From: Bryobacterales bacterium
GTDB taxonomy: Bacteria > Acidobacteriota > Terriglobia > Bryobacterales > Bryobacteraceae
Reading direction: 5' to 3'
Length of the DNA: 64,000 nucleotides
Assembly: GCA_020846745.1 (NCBI GenBank)
Contig: JADLDI010000032.1
Coordinates: 186,001-250,000, forward strand
Part shown: piece by piece, positions 54,229 to 62,709 of the stretch
Numbering within the stretch: position 1 is the stretch's first letter
How the letters are laid out: each line of letters opens with the position of its first letter
Position numbers and translations under genes: made by a program
Notes under the pieces: generated by a model
Database searches by the model: none
Told to the model about the DNA's origin: nothing
What the model saw: only the letters and a program-made list of their open reading frames with translations

Positions 54229-56822
54229 TGGTTCGATCCTTGGGCACACCAGAGGCGCCACATCTCACGGTAGGCCGCTTCGAGGTTGGTGACGAAATCC
54301 TGTTCGTCCATGAGCGGTGACGATTGCAGGCGGCCGCGGAGCGACGTTCGAAGTTGAATCCACTCCCTCCAGTTCAGGGCGAGCCGTACGGCCAATTCGA
54401 CGTAACCCTCCGGAGTAGACGCGATGAAACCGTTCAGGCCCACCGAATTGAGGATGGAGCAGCCGACGCGCGAAACGTGGGTCCGTCCAGCCAGGGTCAC
54501 GACGGGCACCCCCATCCACATGGCTTCACAAGTTGTAGTGGTTCCGTGATAAGGAAAGGTATCTAGAGCCAGATCCATCGCTCTGTACAGATCGAGATGG
54601 CTCTCGAGCGTGGGCAGTTGACCCTGAACGAGCAGCCGCTCGGCCCCGATCCCACATTGCGCGAAGCGTTCATATATTAACTCGCGGCTCTCCGGCTCGT
54701 TCAGGCCCTTGTTCTTCAGCATCAGCCGGCTGCCCGGCACGCGCTGCAAGATCGACGACCACAAACGAACCGTCTCAGAACTGATCTTCGCCATCGTGTT
54801 GAATGAGCCGAAGGTGAACGGCTTGCCTTCCGCGACAGGAGACGGCGCCACAGCCGGGGTGTTAGGAGCGGGCCGGTAACAAAGAAACGGGCGATCGAAT
54901 CGAACCAGTGTCTCGGAATGCCAATGATCGGTTGCGCCCGGCGGGTCGGCGATCTCGTCTGTCAGCCGGTAGTCCATGACACTCAGCCCGGTCGTGTCCG
55001 GGTATCCCAACCATGTCGTTTGTATGGGCGCCGGCTTGGCGGCAAACAGGATCATCCGGCTGTTGCCGGTGTGGCCGCCTAAATCGACCAGAATGTCGAT
55101 TCCGTCGGCGCGGACCTGCCTGGTGAACTGTTCGGGAGTGAAGCCCACGATGTCGCGCCAGCCGGTGTTCACCAGTTCGCGAAACTTCTGAGTAACACGG
55201 TCGCCACGGACAACGGTGGAATAGCAATAGGGCTGGATGCGTGAACGGTCGTGCCTCTCAATTACCGGCTCCAAAAAGAACGCGACCGAATGCCGGCGAA
55301 AATCCGCCGACACGTAACCGACGCGAAGCGGCCGGCCGGGATCGGGTGTGTTGACGAACGGCTGACGCAGGTGTGCGTAGCGCGGCTCGAACATCTGGCC
55401 AAACCGGCGGTGCTCCGCCCAGATCTCATCGGGGCCGACGTTCGGCAGGTAATGCAAGTTCAACAGGAGGTTCGAGTAGGGGTGATCCTTGGATGGGTCG
55501 AGCAGCAATGCCTGGCGATAGCACGCAACGGCCTCCGGCACATGCCCCAGTTCTCCGAGAGAGCAACCCAGGTTATTCGCGAGGCACGCATTCGTGGGCG
55601 CATGGTTGAAGGCTTGACGCAACAGTCCAACGGCTTTGTGCAACCGCTGGCGTTCGCGCCACACGTTTGAAAGATTCACCAGGGCGTCGGCGAACGCCGG
55701 CCTCACTCTGATAGCATGTTCGAAGCAGGCCGCCGCTTCATCAAGCCGTCCCAGCTCCAATAGGATTACGCCTTTGTTGTTTAGCCCATCGGCGAATTCC
55801 GGATTGGCCCGGAGCGCACGCTCGCTATTCGCCAGCGCGATGTCGAACTTCCCCTGCCGGCGGTAAACGTTTCCCATGTTCGTAAAAGCCTGGAAGAAGT
55901 CCGGTTTTACTGTCAGGGCCCGCTCGAAGGCGGCGATGGCCTCCTCGTACCGGCCTAGTTCAAAAAGGGTGTTTCCGAGGTTATTCCACGTCTCGTAGGA
56001 TGTGGGTTGCTCTTCGGCCAGGCACCGGAACAGCTCTGCCGCTTCCGTATGCCTTTGCCTGGCAGCGAGCAACAGAGCGTAGTTCGCGCGCGCATTGAAG
56101 TGCCGGGGAGAGCGCTTGATAGCGGTAAGAAACCACTGTTCCGCGTCGTCGAAGTGCCCCAAGGCCTGAAGCGCGCAACCGAGGGCCGTCATGATGTCGA
56201 TTGATTCCGGATTCAGTTCGATGGCCCGGATGAGGAACGGGAGAGCTTCCGATGGACGGTGCAGGGCCACCAGCGAGCTGCCGATATTCATTTGCGATTC
56301 CACCGATTGAGGCGCCAGTTCGTCGGCGCGCTCAAAACACTCCAGGGCCCGCTCGTGCCGCCCCGACTCGGAGAGCAGGACGCCAAGGTGGTTCCAACTG
56401 GAGGCGTTCTTTGGGTGAGCCTCGGCAAAGGCTTGGAGTGCCTGGATGGCCAGATCCGGTTCGCCCTGGCTTTTGATCGCTTGCGCCAGGTTGAACTGAG
56501 CCAGCGCGTGGTGCGGATTGAGCGAAACAGCGTGCCGCAATGCTTTGACAGCCTGTTCCAGGCAGCCCAGCGATAAGTAGTAGCGGCCCAAATTGCTCGC
56601 GTAGTCCGCCGAAGACGGATTCAGCTTGACGGCCCGCTCGGAGTACCGCACGGCGGATTCGGTGTCGCCCATGCGATGGCACGCGACGGCAAGCAGGTGC
56701 AGCGCATCGGGCTGATTAGGACGTTGGCGGAGAATTGTACGCGAAATGTCGGCGGCCTTGTCGTATTGGCCCTTTTCGAGTAAGGCGACCGTCTCGTTGA
56801 TTTTCTGACTGAAAGAAGCCAC
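54225..56822 (-). CDS. TPR protein with GT41 (O-GlcNAc transferase/SPINDLY-like) domain
   Basis: An 865-residue protein. About twelve TPR units occupy residues 10-470 and the GT41 catalytic region residues 490-860 (LRVGYVSADFRRHSVAFFLE, ILVDLGGHTGNSRM, TTWLGYPDTTGLSVMDYRLTD, FGSFNTMAKIS, TFPYHGTTTTCEAMWMGVPV). GT41 enzymes add GlcNAc or similar sugars to serine/threonine. The start is GTG 56822 with AGGAG seven bases upstream. It follows the flagellin gene at 56918 after a long hairpin. Flagellin is the obvious candidate substrate. Confidence 0.9.
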   Translation of the reverse strand: MASFSQKINETVALLEKGQYDKAADISRTILRQRPNQPDALHLLAVACHRMGDTESAVRYSERAVKLNPSSADYASNLGRYYLSLGCLEQAVKALRHAVSLNPHHALAQFNLAQAIKSQGEPDLAIQALQAFAEAHPKNASSWNHLGVLLSESGRHERALECFERADELAPQSVESQMNIGSSLVALHRPSEALPFLIRAIELNPESIDIMTALGCALQALGHFDDAEQWFLTAIKRSPRHFNARANYALLLAARQRHTEAAELFRCLAEEQPTSYETWNNLGNTLFELGRYEEAIAAFERALTVKPDFFQAFTNMGNVYRRQGKFDIALANSERALRANPEFADGLNNKGVILLELGRLDEAAACFEHAIRVRPAFADALVNLSNVWRERQRLHKAVGLLRQAFNHAPTNACLANNLGCSLGELGHVPEAVACYRQALLLDPSKDHPYSNLLLNLHYLPNVGPDEIWAEHRRFGQMFEPRYAHLRQPFVNTPDPGRPLRVGYVSADFRRHSVAFFLEPVIERHDRSRIQPYCYSTVVRGDRVTQKFRELVNTGWRDIVGFTPEQFTRQVRADGIDILVDLGGHTGNSRMILFAAKPAPIQTTWLGYPDTTGLSVMDYRLTDEIADPPGATDHWHSETLVRFDRPFLCYRPAPNTPAVAPSPVAEGKPFTFGSFNTMAKISSETVRLWSSILQRVPGSRLMLKNKGLNEPESRELIYERFAQCGIGAERLLVQGQLPTLESHLDLYRAMDLALDTFPYHGTTTTCEAMWMGVPVVTLAGRTHVSRVGCSILNSVGLNGFIASTPEGYVELAVRLALNWREWIQLRTSLRGRLQSSPLMDEQDFVTNLEAAYREMWRLWCAQGSNQ

Positions 56823-56847
56823 CAGGAACTCCTAATACAAAATGAAG

Positions 56848-56899
56848 AGCGCGCCGGCTAGGGCCGCTACCTATATGTCGGTAGAAAAGCCGGCGCGCT
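56848..56899 (-). terminator. Long hairpin between flagellin and OGT-like gene
   Basis: Perfect 12-bp arms AGCGCGCCGGCT (56848-56859) and its complement (56888-56899) enclose a second 5-bp stem (CTACC/GGTAG). On the coding strand only a weak T-rich tract follows (CTCTTCATTTTG). It probably reduces rather than abolishes read-through from the abundant flagellin transcript into the glycosyltransferase genes. Confidence 0.55.
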
Positions 56900-56917
56900 T
56901 TAGGGTATTTAGGGTAT

Positions 56918-59257
56918 TTAGCCTTTAAGTAGGGAGAGGACTGCCTGAGGCGCGGAGTTTGCCTGCGCCAGCGCCGCGATACCGGCCTGCTGCAGCACTT
57001 GCGCTTTCGACAGGTTTGCCGCTTCCGAAGCCAGGTCGGCGTCGCGGATGCGGGACTCGCTGGCATTCAGGTTGATGATCTGGGTTTGGGCGATGCTGAT
57101 GGCGAAGTTCAACTGATTCTGACCTCGGCCAACCACCGCTTGCACGGCACCCAACTTCGTAACGGCGCCGGCAAGAGCGTTGACAGCCGCCTCGGCGTTG
57201 GCGAGCGTGGCGATGTCAATATTCGCGCCGCCGTCGATCTTCTCAGCGCTTACGACCCGGACGGGATTGCCGTCGGCGTCGGTGTAGGACAGGCCAACGC
57301 CGCCGGCATTGGCGCCCATTGAAACCTTCAAGTCAGCCATGGGACTGAGGAAGGCGATCTTTTCCTCGCCGCTCGCGGAGTCGCGCTCTTTAACGGCGAC
57401 GACTTTCTTCAGGTCTTCGTTGTCGGACGCCTGGAGTTGTGCGTTGATGTAGTGGATCGCCTGGTCGAGTGTGCGGCCGTGCGGCGGGGTGGAGTCGGCT
57501 TGCAGAGTGATGGCGACCGCGCGGTCGACTCCGGAGGAATCTTTGACCGACACCGTGACGACCTGATCGTCGTCTCCCGACCGGATGGAGCTGAACGACA
57601 GCAGAGGCGTGGCGTATGCGCCGCCGGAGTTTACCGTGGCGGGCGTCGTGTAAGACGCACCGACGTTCACGGTGGCGACCGCGGTTGCCGCCCCAGTCGC
57701 AAAGCCGAGGGAGGCAGATCCGTTCAGGCGGAACGAAGTGCCGTTCTTGGAAGTGATTTTGATGTAGTCGGTGTTGTCCACTTCGGCAAGCAGCCCGGCT
57801 TGCTGCAAAGCGCCATTGCCCGCAATCCAGGTGTTCAGTGCTGCGACTACGTCCGCGGCTGAAGTCCCGGTCGGGGTCGCACCGATGTAAGTCGAACCTC
57901 CGACGGAGATGTAGAGCGAGCCCGAGGTGGTGACGGAACCAGCCAAGGTGATACTGGTGGCATCGAAACCGTTCGATCCCGAGATGCCGTTGCCAAGCCC
58001 CAGCAGATTGTCTTCATCGTTGGCCGCCAGTACTTCGAAGCTTTCGCCCCGTTTCGATGTGAAGGCCAAGGCCTGACCGGCGGTGCCCGTCGTAAGGCTA
58101 ATGCCGGCCGCGAGCAGGGAGGCATCGTTGGCGACCTTGCTCGACAACTCTGTGAGCACATCAGACACGCTTCCGCTGGTGCTGCTCGTAAGCGTCAGAT
58201 CCACCGCACTCGAAAGCGAGCCGCCTTGAACCCGGATCACCACGGGATGCGTTTGGGTAAAGGCCGCGGCGGCAGTGCTACTGCTGACAGTGGCCGCCCC
58301 TTCGATAACGTAATCCAGCGCGTGACCGACCGTGCCGGTGTCGTTGCCGAGTAAAGCATTCGCTAAACGGTCTCCGGCCGATACCTGGAACGGTGCCGAT
58401 GACGATTCAAAGGTGAAGTGAGTATTGTTGTTGCTGTCGGTCACCAACTTGGCGCGCACGCCTGCTTTGCGGAACGCTTCGGAGATGGCGGTACCGCCGC
58501 TGCCGGCCTGGTCGATAGCCGAATTCACAGCCGTGATTAACTTGTCGGCGTTGTCGACACCGTTTAAGTTGACAGAGACCCGGACGCGATCGGAGTCGGA
58601 GAATCCGGGACCGCGGAAATAGAACTCCGTCCAACCGGGAACAGCCGAGGAAGAGGTATTGGTCGTATCTTGGAGAATCTCGTCGACATCAGGAGCGAGA
58701 GCGCCGCTTACGCGCTGGCCACTCAGCCCGAGACCCTTTGTGTCGATATTGGATTGCGAGAGGTCAACGGTGATCTTACCATTGTCGATCTGCTCCGCGG
58801 TGGTGGCGCCGCGGCCACCGCCGATAAAGACGGAAAGTTGCTTTTTAAATACACCCGTCGCGTCGAGACCGATCAGGGTTGCCTGGCGGTCAATCTCAGA
58901 AATGACATTCTGAAACTCGCTGTTCAGGACAGCGCGGTCTCCGGTGAAGGTGCCGGATGCGGATTGAGTGGCGAGCGTTCGAGCGCGATCAAGAAGTTGG
59001 GAAATGTTGTTGATGCCGCCATCGATTGTCTGCAGGGTGGACAGACCATCGTTCGCATTGCGTACGCCTTGGGTTAGGACGGCACGGTCACTGCGAAAGC
59101 CGTTGGCGATGGCAAGGCCGGCAGCGTCGTCCCCAGAACTCACGATCCGCAATCCGGAGGTCACCCGGTTGATCGTTTTCTGTTGAAACTCGGTGTTGAT
59201 TCGCAGATACTCCTGCGATTGGAGTGAAGCGATATTCGTGTTGATCGTAAAAGCCAT
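56918..59257 (-). CDS. fliC: Flagellin, 779 residues (distal copy)
   Basis: Flagellar filament subunit. The D0/D1 ends are standard: FTINTNIASLQSQEYLRINT and RVTSGLRIVSSGDDAAGLAIAN at the start, NASESRIRDADLASEAANLS and IAALAQANSAPQAVLSLLKG at the end. Between them lies a central region of about 500 residues, far longer than the common 270-500-residue flagellins, rich in S, T, A, G and D and beta-like, thus surface-exposed and a plausible glycosylation target. It is a diverged paralogue of the upstream flagellin. The Shine-Dalgarno is GGGGGA. Confidence 0.93.
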   Translation of the reverse strand: MAFTINTNIASLQSQEYLRINTEFQQKTINRVTSGLRIVSSGDDAAGLAIANGFRSDRAVLTQGVRNANDGLSTLQTIDGGINNISQLLDRARTLATQSASGTFTGDRAVLNSEFQNVISEIDRQATLIGLDATGVFKKQLSVFIGGGRGATTAEQIDNGKITVDLSQSNIDTKGLGLSGQRVSGALAPDVDEILQDTTNTSSSAVPGWTEFYFRGPGFSDSDRVRVSVNLNGVDNADKLITAVNSAIDQAGSGGTAISEAFRKAGVRAKLVTDSNNNTHFTFESSSAPFQVSAGDRLANALLGNDTGTVGHALDYVIEGAATVSSSTAAAAFTQTHPVVIRVQGGSLSSAVDLTLTSSTSGSVSDVLTELSSKVANDASLLAAGISLTTGTAGQALAFTSKRGESFEVLAANDEDNLLGLGNGISGSNGFDATSITLAGSVTTSGSLYISVGGSTYIGATPTGTSAADVVAALNTWIAGNGALQQAGLLAEVDNTDYIKITSKNGTSFRLNGSASLGFATGAATAVATVNVGASYTTPATVNSGGAYATPLLSFSSIRSGDDDQVVTVSVKDSSGVDRAVAITLQADSTPPHGRTLDQAIHYINAQLQASDNEDLKKVVAVKERDSASGEEKIAFLSPMADLKVSMGANAGGVGLSYTDADGNPVRVVSAEKIDGGANIDIATLANAEAAVNALAGAVTKLGAVQAVVGRGQNQLNFAISIAQTQIINLNASESRIRDADLASEAANLSKAQVLQQAGIAALAQANSAPQAVLSLLKG

Positions 59258-59333
59258 GAGTGTTTCCCCCGTGCCAATCGTGTTCGGGATTGGGGAGGCG
59301 CCGGCACTTGCTGGGCCGAAGCCTACATGCGGG

Positions 59334-59362
59334 TTATCGGGAGAAACGAGGCAAAAACATTA
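59334..59362 (-). promoter_or_regulatory. Possible flagellar-sigma promoter of the distal flagellin
   Basis: CCCGATAA (59341-59334, minus strand) closely matches the -10 (GCCGATAA) of flagellar sigma-28 promoters. TAATGTTT (59362-59355) resembles the -35 TAAAGTTT, but with a spacer of 13 instead of 11. The -35 lies in the T-tract of the upstream terminator. The predicted leader is about 70 bases. Confidence 0.45.
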
Positions 59363-59440
59363 GGGCGTCGGGTGAAGAAGGAGCGACCTAAGGTGAAATC
59401 GCCGCTTCAACTCAGGTGAATACCTGAGGCCCGACGCCCT
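59355..59440 (-). terminator. Structured terminator after the proximal flagellin
   Basis: Arms CCCGACGCCCT/AGGGCGTCGGG (11 bp; 59362-59372 with 59430-59440) enclose an inner 7-bp hairpin CTCAGGT/ACCTGAG (59411-59428). On the minus strand the outer stem is followed by AATGTTTTT. A further hairpin GCCCGCC/GGCGGGC lies at 59456-59480, nearer the flagellin stop. Confidence 0.6.
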
Positions 59441-59497
59441 CATTGGGGGGATTTTGCCCGCCACCGGGTTAGCGGCGGGCATCGTCACGTGTCAAGA

Positions 59498-61813
59498 CTA
59501 GCCGCGGAGCAGGCTCAAAACCGCCTGAGGAGCGGAGTTCGCCTGCGCCAGAGCCGCAATACCAGCCTGGCTCAGGATCTGTGCCTTGGTCAGGTTGGCG
59601 GCTTCGGCCGCGAGGTCGGCGTCGCGAATTCGCGATTCGCTGGCCGCGAGGTTGTTCAACTGGGTCTGCGCGAGGCTCACGGCAAAGTTGAACTGGTTTT
59701 GGCCGCGACCGACAACGGCTTGAACGTTACCGAGGATCGACACGGCCTTGGCCAGTGCGGATACTGCACCTTCCGCATTGCTCTGACTGGAAATGTCGAT
59801 GTTGGAGCCGCCAGCCACCTTGCTTGAACTCAGGACATGGCCTTGGACGTCGGTGCCGTTTACGCCTGTCGTACCGGCGTTCGTGCTGACCGAGACCTTG
59901 AAGTCGCTGAGCGAGCTGATGAACTGGATCTTCTCTTCGCCGCCGTCACGCTGTTTAACGGCAACGATCTTCTTCAAGTCGGCGCTGCCACTGGCCTGAA
60001 TCTGATCGTTGATATAGCCGATCGCTTCATCGATCGTCCGGCCGTGCAGGGCGCCGTTTTCGGCTTGTAGAGAAACGGCCAGAGATTGCTGCACACCGCT
60101 GGCGTCCTTCGCCGTGAGGGTGATCACCTGGTCGTCACCACCGTCGCGAATCGCGTCGAAGGCGAGCAACGACGAGGCCGAAACCCCACCGGCAACCATG
60201 CTGGCTGACGTTGTGTAGGAAGCGCCGGTGTTCACCGAGGCTCCAGCCGTGGAGACGGTGCCGGTACTATCGAATCCTAGTCCCGCATCGCCGGTCACGC
60301 GAAGGAAGGAACCGTTCTGCGACTCGATTTTGATGTTGCCGCCGTCGTCCGTAACTTTCAGGCCGGCCCGTTGCAGGGTGGTGTTGCCGGCAATCCACGT
60401 GTTGAGTTCGGCAACGACGGCGGTGACATCCGATCCAGTGGTTTGATAGGTTTGGAACGATCCGCCGCCGACCGACACGTAGAACGTACCGGTATCGCCA
60501 ACAGTCCCGCCCACGGTCACTGACGTCGAATCGAAGCTATCGCTACCGGAAATCGCCGAACCGAGACCCAGCATGTTCTGGAAGTCGTTGACTGCGGAGA
60601 CTTCGAAATCTTCGCCGCGCTTGGAGGTGAAGGACAGCTTGGAACCGACAGCCGCACTCGACAGGCTGATTCCGGCCGAGAGCAGCGACGCATTGTGCGC
60701 TACCTGGCTGGACAGGTCGGACAGCATGGCCGTCGCGGTTGTGCCGGTAAGGGTAAGGTCAACCGCGCTGGTGAGCGAGCCCCCCTGAACGCGAATGACG
60801 ACGTTATCCGTGTAGGTTGCCGTGCCGTTGCCGGTCGATACGTTGGCGCCGCCTTGCACGACATAGTCAATGGCATTGCCGCTGTTGCCGCTGGCATTGC
60901 CCAACAAAGCGTTGGACATACGGTCGCCCGCCGACACCTGGAAAGCGGCGCCGGACGATTCGAACACAACACTGGTCTTGTTGTTGGAATCGGAAACGAG
61001 TTTGGCTTTGACGCCGGCATTCTGGAATGCCGTGGCCGCGTCGGTACCGCCCTTGCCCGCTTCGGCGATGGCGCTGTTGATGGCGGCGGTGAGCTTGTCC
61101 GCGTTGTCGACGCCGGCGAGGTTGACGGACACTCGAATGCGATTATCATCGGAGAATCCGGCGCCCCGGAAGAAGAAATCGGTCTTGCCCGACACCACCA
61201 GCGACTGAATGTTGGTGTTGTCGCTAACGATTTCATCTACGTCCATGGCGTTGGCGCCAACTGCCTGATAGCCCTTGAGTTTGAGGCTGCCGGCGTCCAC
61301 GGTGGAGGTGCTGAGGTTGACGGCAACCGAGCCGTTGGTGATCTTGGCAGCGTCTGTGCTGCCGCGGCCACCGCCAATGAACACGCTCAGGTTCTGAGCG
61401 AAGCCCGAACCGGCGTTGTTGAGACCGATCACCTGAGACTGGCGGTCGATTTCACCAATGACGTTCTGGAATTCGTCGTTCAGAATGCTGCGGTCGCCAC
61501 TGAACGTACCAGTGGCAGACTGAGCAGCCAACGTGCGGGCGCGATCGAGCAACTGGGAGATGTTGTTCAAACCGCCATCGATCGTCTGTAATGTGGAGAG
61601 AGCGTCGTTCGCGTTCCGGACGCCCTGCGACAGCACAGCGCGGTCGCTGCGGTATGAGTTGGCAATCGCCAACCCGGCTGCGTCGTCACCAGAGCTGACG
61701 ATGCGCAGACCCGAAGTCACGCGATTGATGGTTTTTTGTTGGAAGTCCGAGTTGACTCGCAGGTATTCCTGCGACTGCAACGAGGCAATATTAGTATTGA
61801 TCGAAAAGGCCAT
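59498..61813 (-). CDS. fliC: Flagellin, 771 residues (proximal copy)
   Basis: Flagellar filament subunit with conserved ends (FSINTNIASLQSQEYLRVNS and ILSQAGIAALAQANSAPQAVL) and an extended central region as in the distal copy. The two align throughout, so the long insert was present before duplication. ATG 61813 is the family start, with AGGAG six bases upstream; the frame to 61864 lies in leader DNA. It lies directly downstream of fliW and csrA and its leader holds a CsrA-type hairpin. Confidence 0.94.
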   Translation of the reverse strand: MAFSINTNIASLQSQEYLRVNSDFQQKTINRVTSGLRIVSSGDDAAGLAIANSYRSDRAVLSQGVRNANDALSTLQTIDGGLNNISQLLDRARTLAAQSATGTFSGDRSILNDEFQNVIGEIDRQSQVIGLNNAGSGFAQNLSVFIGGGRGSTDAAKITNGSVAVNLSTSTVDAGSLKLKGYQAVGANAMDVDEIVSDNTNIQSLVVSGKTDFFFRGAGFSDDNRIRVSVNLAGVDNADKLTAAINSAIAEAGKGGTDAATAFQNAGVKAKLVSDSNNKTSVVFESSGAAFQVSAGDRMSNALLGNASGNSGNAIDYVVQGGANVSTGNGTATYTDNVVIRVQGGSLTSAVDLTLTGTTATAMLSDLSSQVAHNASLLSAGISLSSAAVGSKLSFTSKRGEDFEVSAVNDFQNMLGLGSAISGSDSFDSTSVTVGGTVGDTGTFYVSVGGGSFQTYQTTGSDVTAVVAELNTWIAGNTTLQRAGLKVTDDGGNIKIESQNGSFLRVTGDAGLGFDSTGTVSTAGASVNTGASYTTSASMVAGGVSASSLLAFDAIRDGGDDQVITLTAKDASGVQQSLAVSLQAENGALHGRTIDEAIGYINDQIQASGSADLKKIVAVKQRDGGEEKIQFISSLSDFKVSVSTNAGTTGVNGTDVQGHVLSSSKVAGGSNIDISSQSNAEGAVSALAKAVSILGNVQAVVGRGQNQFNFAVSLAQTQLNNLAASESRIRDADLAAEAANLTKAQILSQAGIAALAQANSAPQAVLSLLRG

Positions 61814-61819
61814 TGTTCT

Positions 61820-61857
61820 CTCCTGAAAGTTCTGGCGATCGGGAATCCTTCCCGATC
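61820..61857 (-). promoter_or_regulatory. Candidate CsrA-binding sites in the flagellin leader
   Basis: A perfect 9-bp hairpin (61837-61857; GATCGGGAA with TTCCCGATC) presents GGA in its loop, and the core AAGGAU agrees with the CsrA consensus ARGGAU. A second GGA lies in the Shine-Dalgarno AGGAG (61824-61820). Two sites, one hairpin and one over the ribosome site, is the layout known for the Bacillus subtilis hag leader. Confidence 0.6.
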
Positions 61858-61900
61858 CGAGCAACCCTCTGAGTCTGTTGGAGGATTGCTTTCAGTTGGC

Positions 61901-61908
61901 TTATCGGA
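61901..61908 (-). promoter_or_regulatory. Possible flagellar-sigma -10 for the proximal flagellin
   Basis: TCCGATAA (minus strand) matches the sigma-28 -10 at seven of eight positions and matches the element of the distal flagellin. No TAAAGTTT-like -35 is seen; a housekeeping-like TTGTCA lies 17 bases upstream of CGATAA. The leader would be about 80 bases and include the CsrA-type sites. Confidence 0.4.
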
Positions 61909-61958
61909 GAGAAAAACGGACCGTGACAAAAAATCGTCAGCGGAAGGTCGAAAAAATG

Positions 61959-62189
61959 TCACGTAGGCCGCAGGCGGCCCAGTAATACGTGAATTGCTTG
62001 AGGAGAAACGCCGCGAGCGGCGGCAACGTTTTCCTGCTCAGCCAGTTTCATCTCTTTACGCAAAATCAGAACGCTAGCCGGCGCGGAGATGCCAAGTTTG
62101 ATTCGATTGCCCGCCACTTCCGTCACCTGCACCTCAATGTGATCGCCGATCAGAATGCTCTCGCCCACGCGGCGCCGGATAATCAGCAT
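61959..62189 (-). CDS. csrA: Carbon storage regulator CsrA
   Basis: A 76-residue RNA-binding dimer (MLIIRRRVGESILIGDHIEV, then GISAPASVLILRKEM). CsrA binds GGA in hairpin loops and blocks ribosome access. It lies between fliW and the flagellin gene, 145 bases upstream of the latter, so flagellin mRNA is its expected main target here. The C-terminal extension (NVAAARGVSPQAIHVLLG) is slightly longer than in gamma-proteobacteria, as in FliW-controlled CsrA. Confidence 0.96.
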   Translation of the reverse strand: MLIIRRRVGESILIGDHIEVQVTEVAGNRIKLGISAPASVLILRKEMKLAEQENVAAARGVSPQAIHVLLGRLRPT

Positions 62190-62200
62190 AGCTGCCTCGT

Positions 62201-62686
62201 CTAGCGGGCCACTGCTTCATCGGCCGCCGCTTCGCCGGCCAGCGCCTTATCTCCGAGGCGGTGCTGATGAGAATACCCGGCCCACGGTTGCACAACCTGC
62301 AAAGCGCGTCGGGTGACTGCGTTCACCACCACCGGCGCCATTAGATTAATGGTCGCGTCGCGATCTTCCCAGACCGTGACGAAACCCAAGGTGATCACAT
62401 CTTTGCCTTCTTCGGGAACCCGCTCCGGGTCCAGTTGGAGTTCTTCCAGGTCTTCCGCACCTGGCATTAATTGATAGGACGGCTCAACCGTCCTCACGGG
62501 CAACGCCATGAATAACAGGTCGCGGCTGTCGAGGCTTTGCAGGAACACCAGTGGCTGCGTGTCCTCCCGCTCGATGATGACGAAATGCCGTTGATCTTCG
62601 AATGCAGGCAAACCACGCGGGAATTCGATTACCGCGCGATGATCAAATTCTAGAGTTCCGAAATGGAGAGTTTCCGCTTGGGGCAT
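62201..62686 (-). CDS. fliW: Flagellar assembly factor FliW
   Basis: A 161-residue protein of the FliW family (FGTLEFDHRAVIEFPRGLPAFE, then VTVWEDRDATINLMAPVVVN). FliW binds CsrA and is displaced by flagellin, so CsrA is released only when cytoplasmic flagellin is plentiful. It is followed by csrA after 11 bases, the canonical order. Confidence 0.94.
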   Translation of the reverse strand: MPQAETLHFGTLEFDHRAVIEFPRGLPAFEDQRHFVIIEREDTQPLVFLQSLDSRDLLFMALPVRTVEPSYQLMPGAEDLEELQLDPERVPEEGKDVITLGFVTVWEDRDATINLMAPVVVNAVTRRALQVVQPWAGYSHQHRLGDKALAGEAAADEAVAR

Positions 62687-62709
62687 AGTCCAAGCGTTCT
62701 ATCGGCCGA

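Noticed and set aside
59456-59480. Hairpin just after the proximal flagellin as the main terminator
   Set aside because: On the coding strand it is followed by AAAAT and not by T residues. The larger structure at 59362-59440 with a following T-tract fits better.
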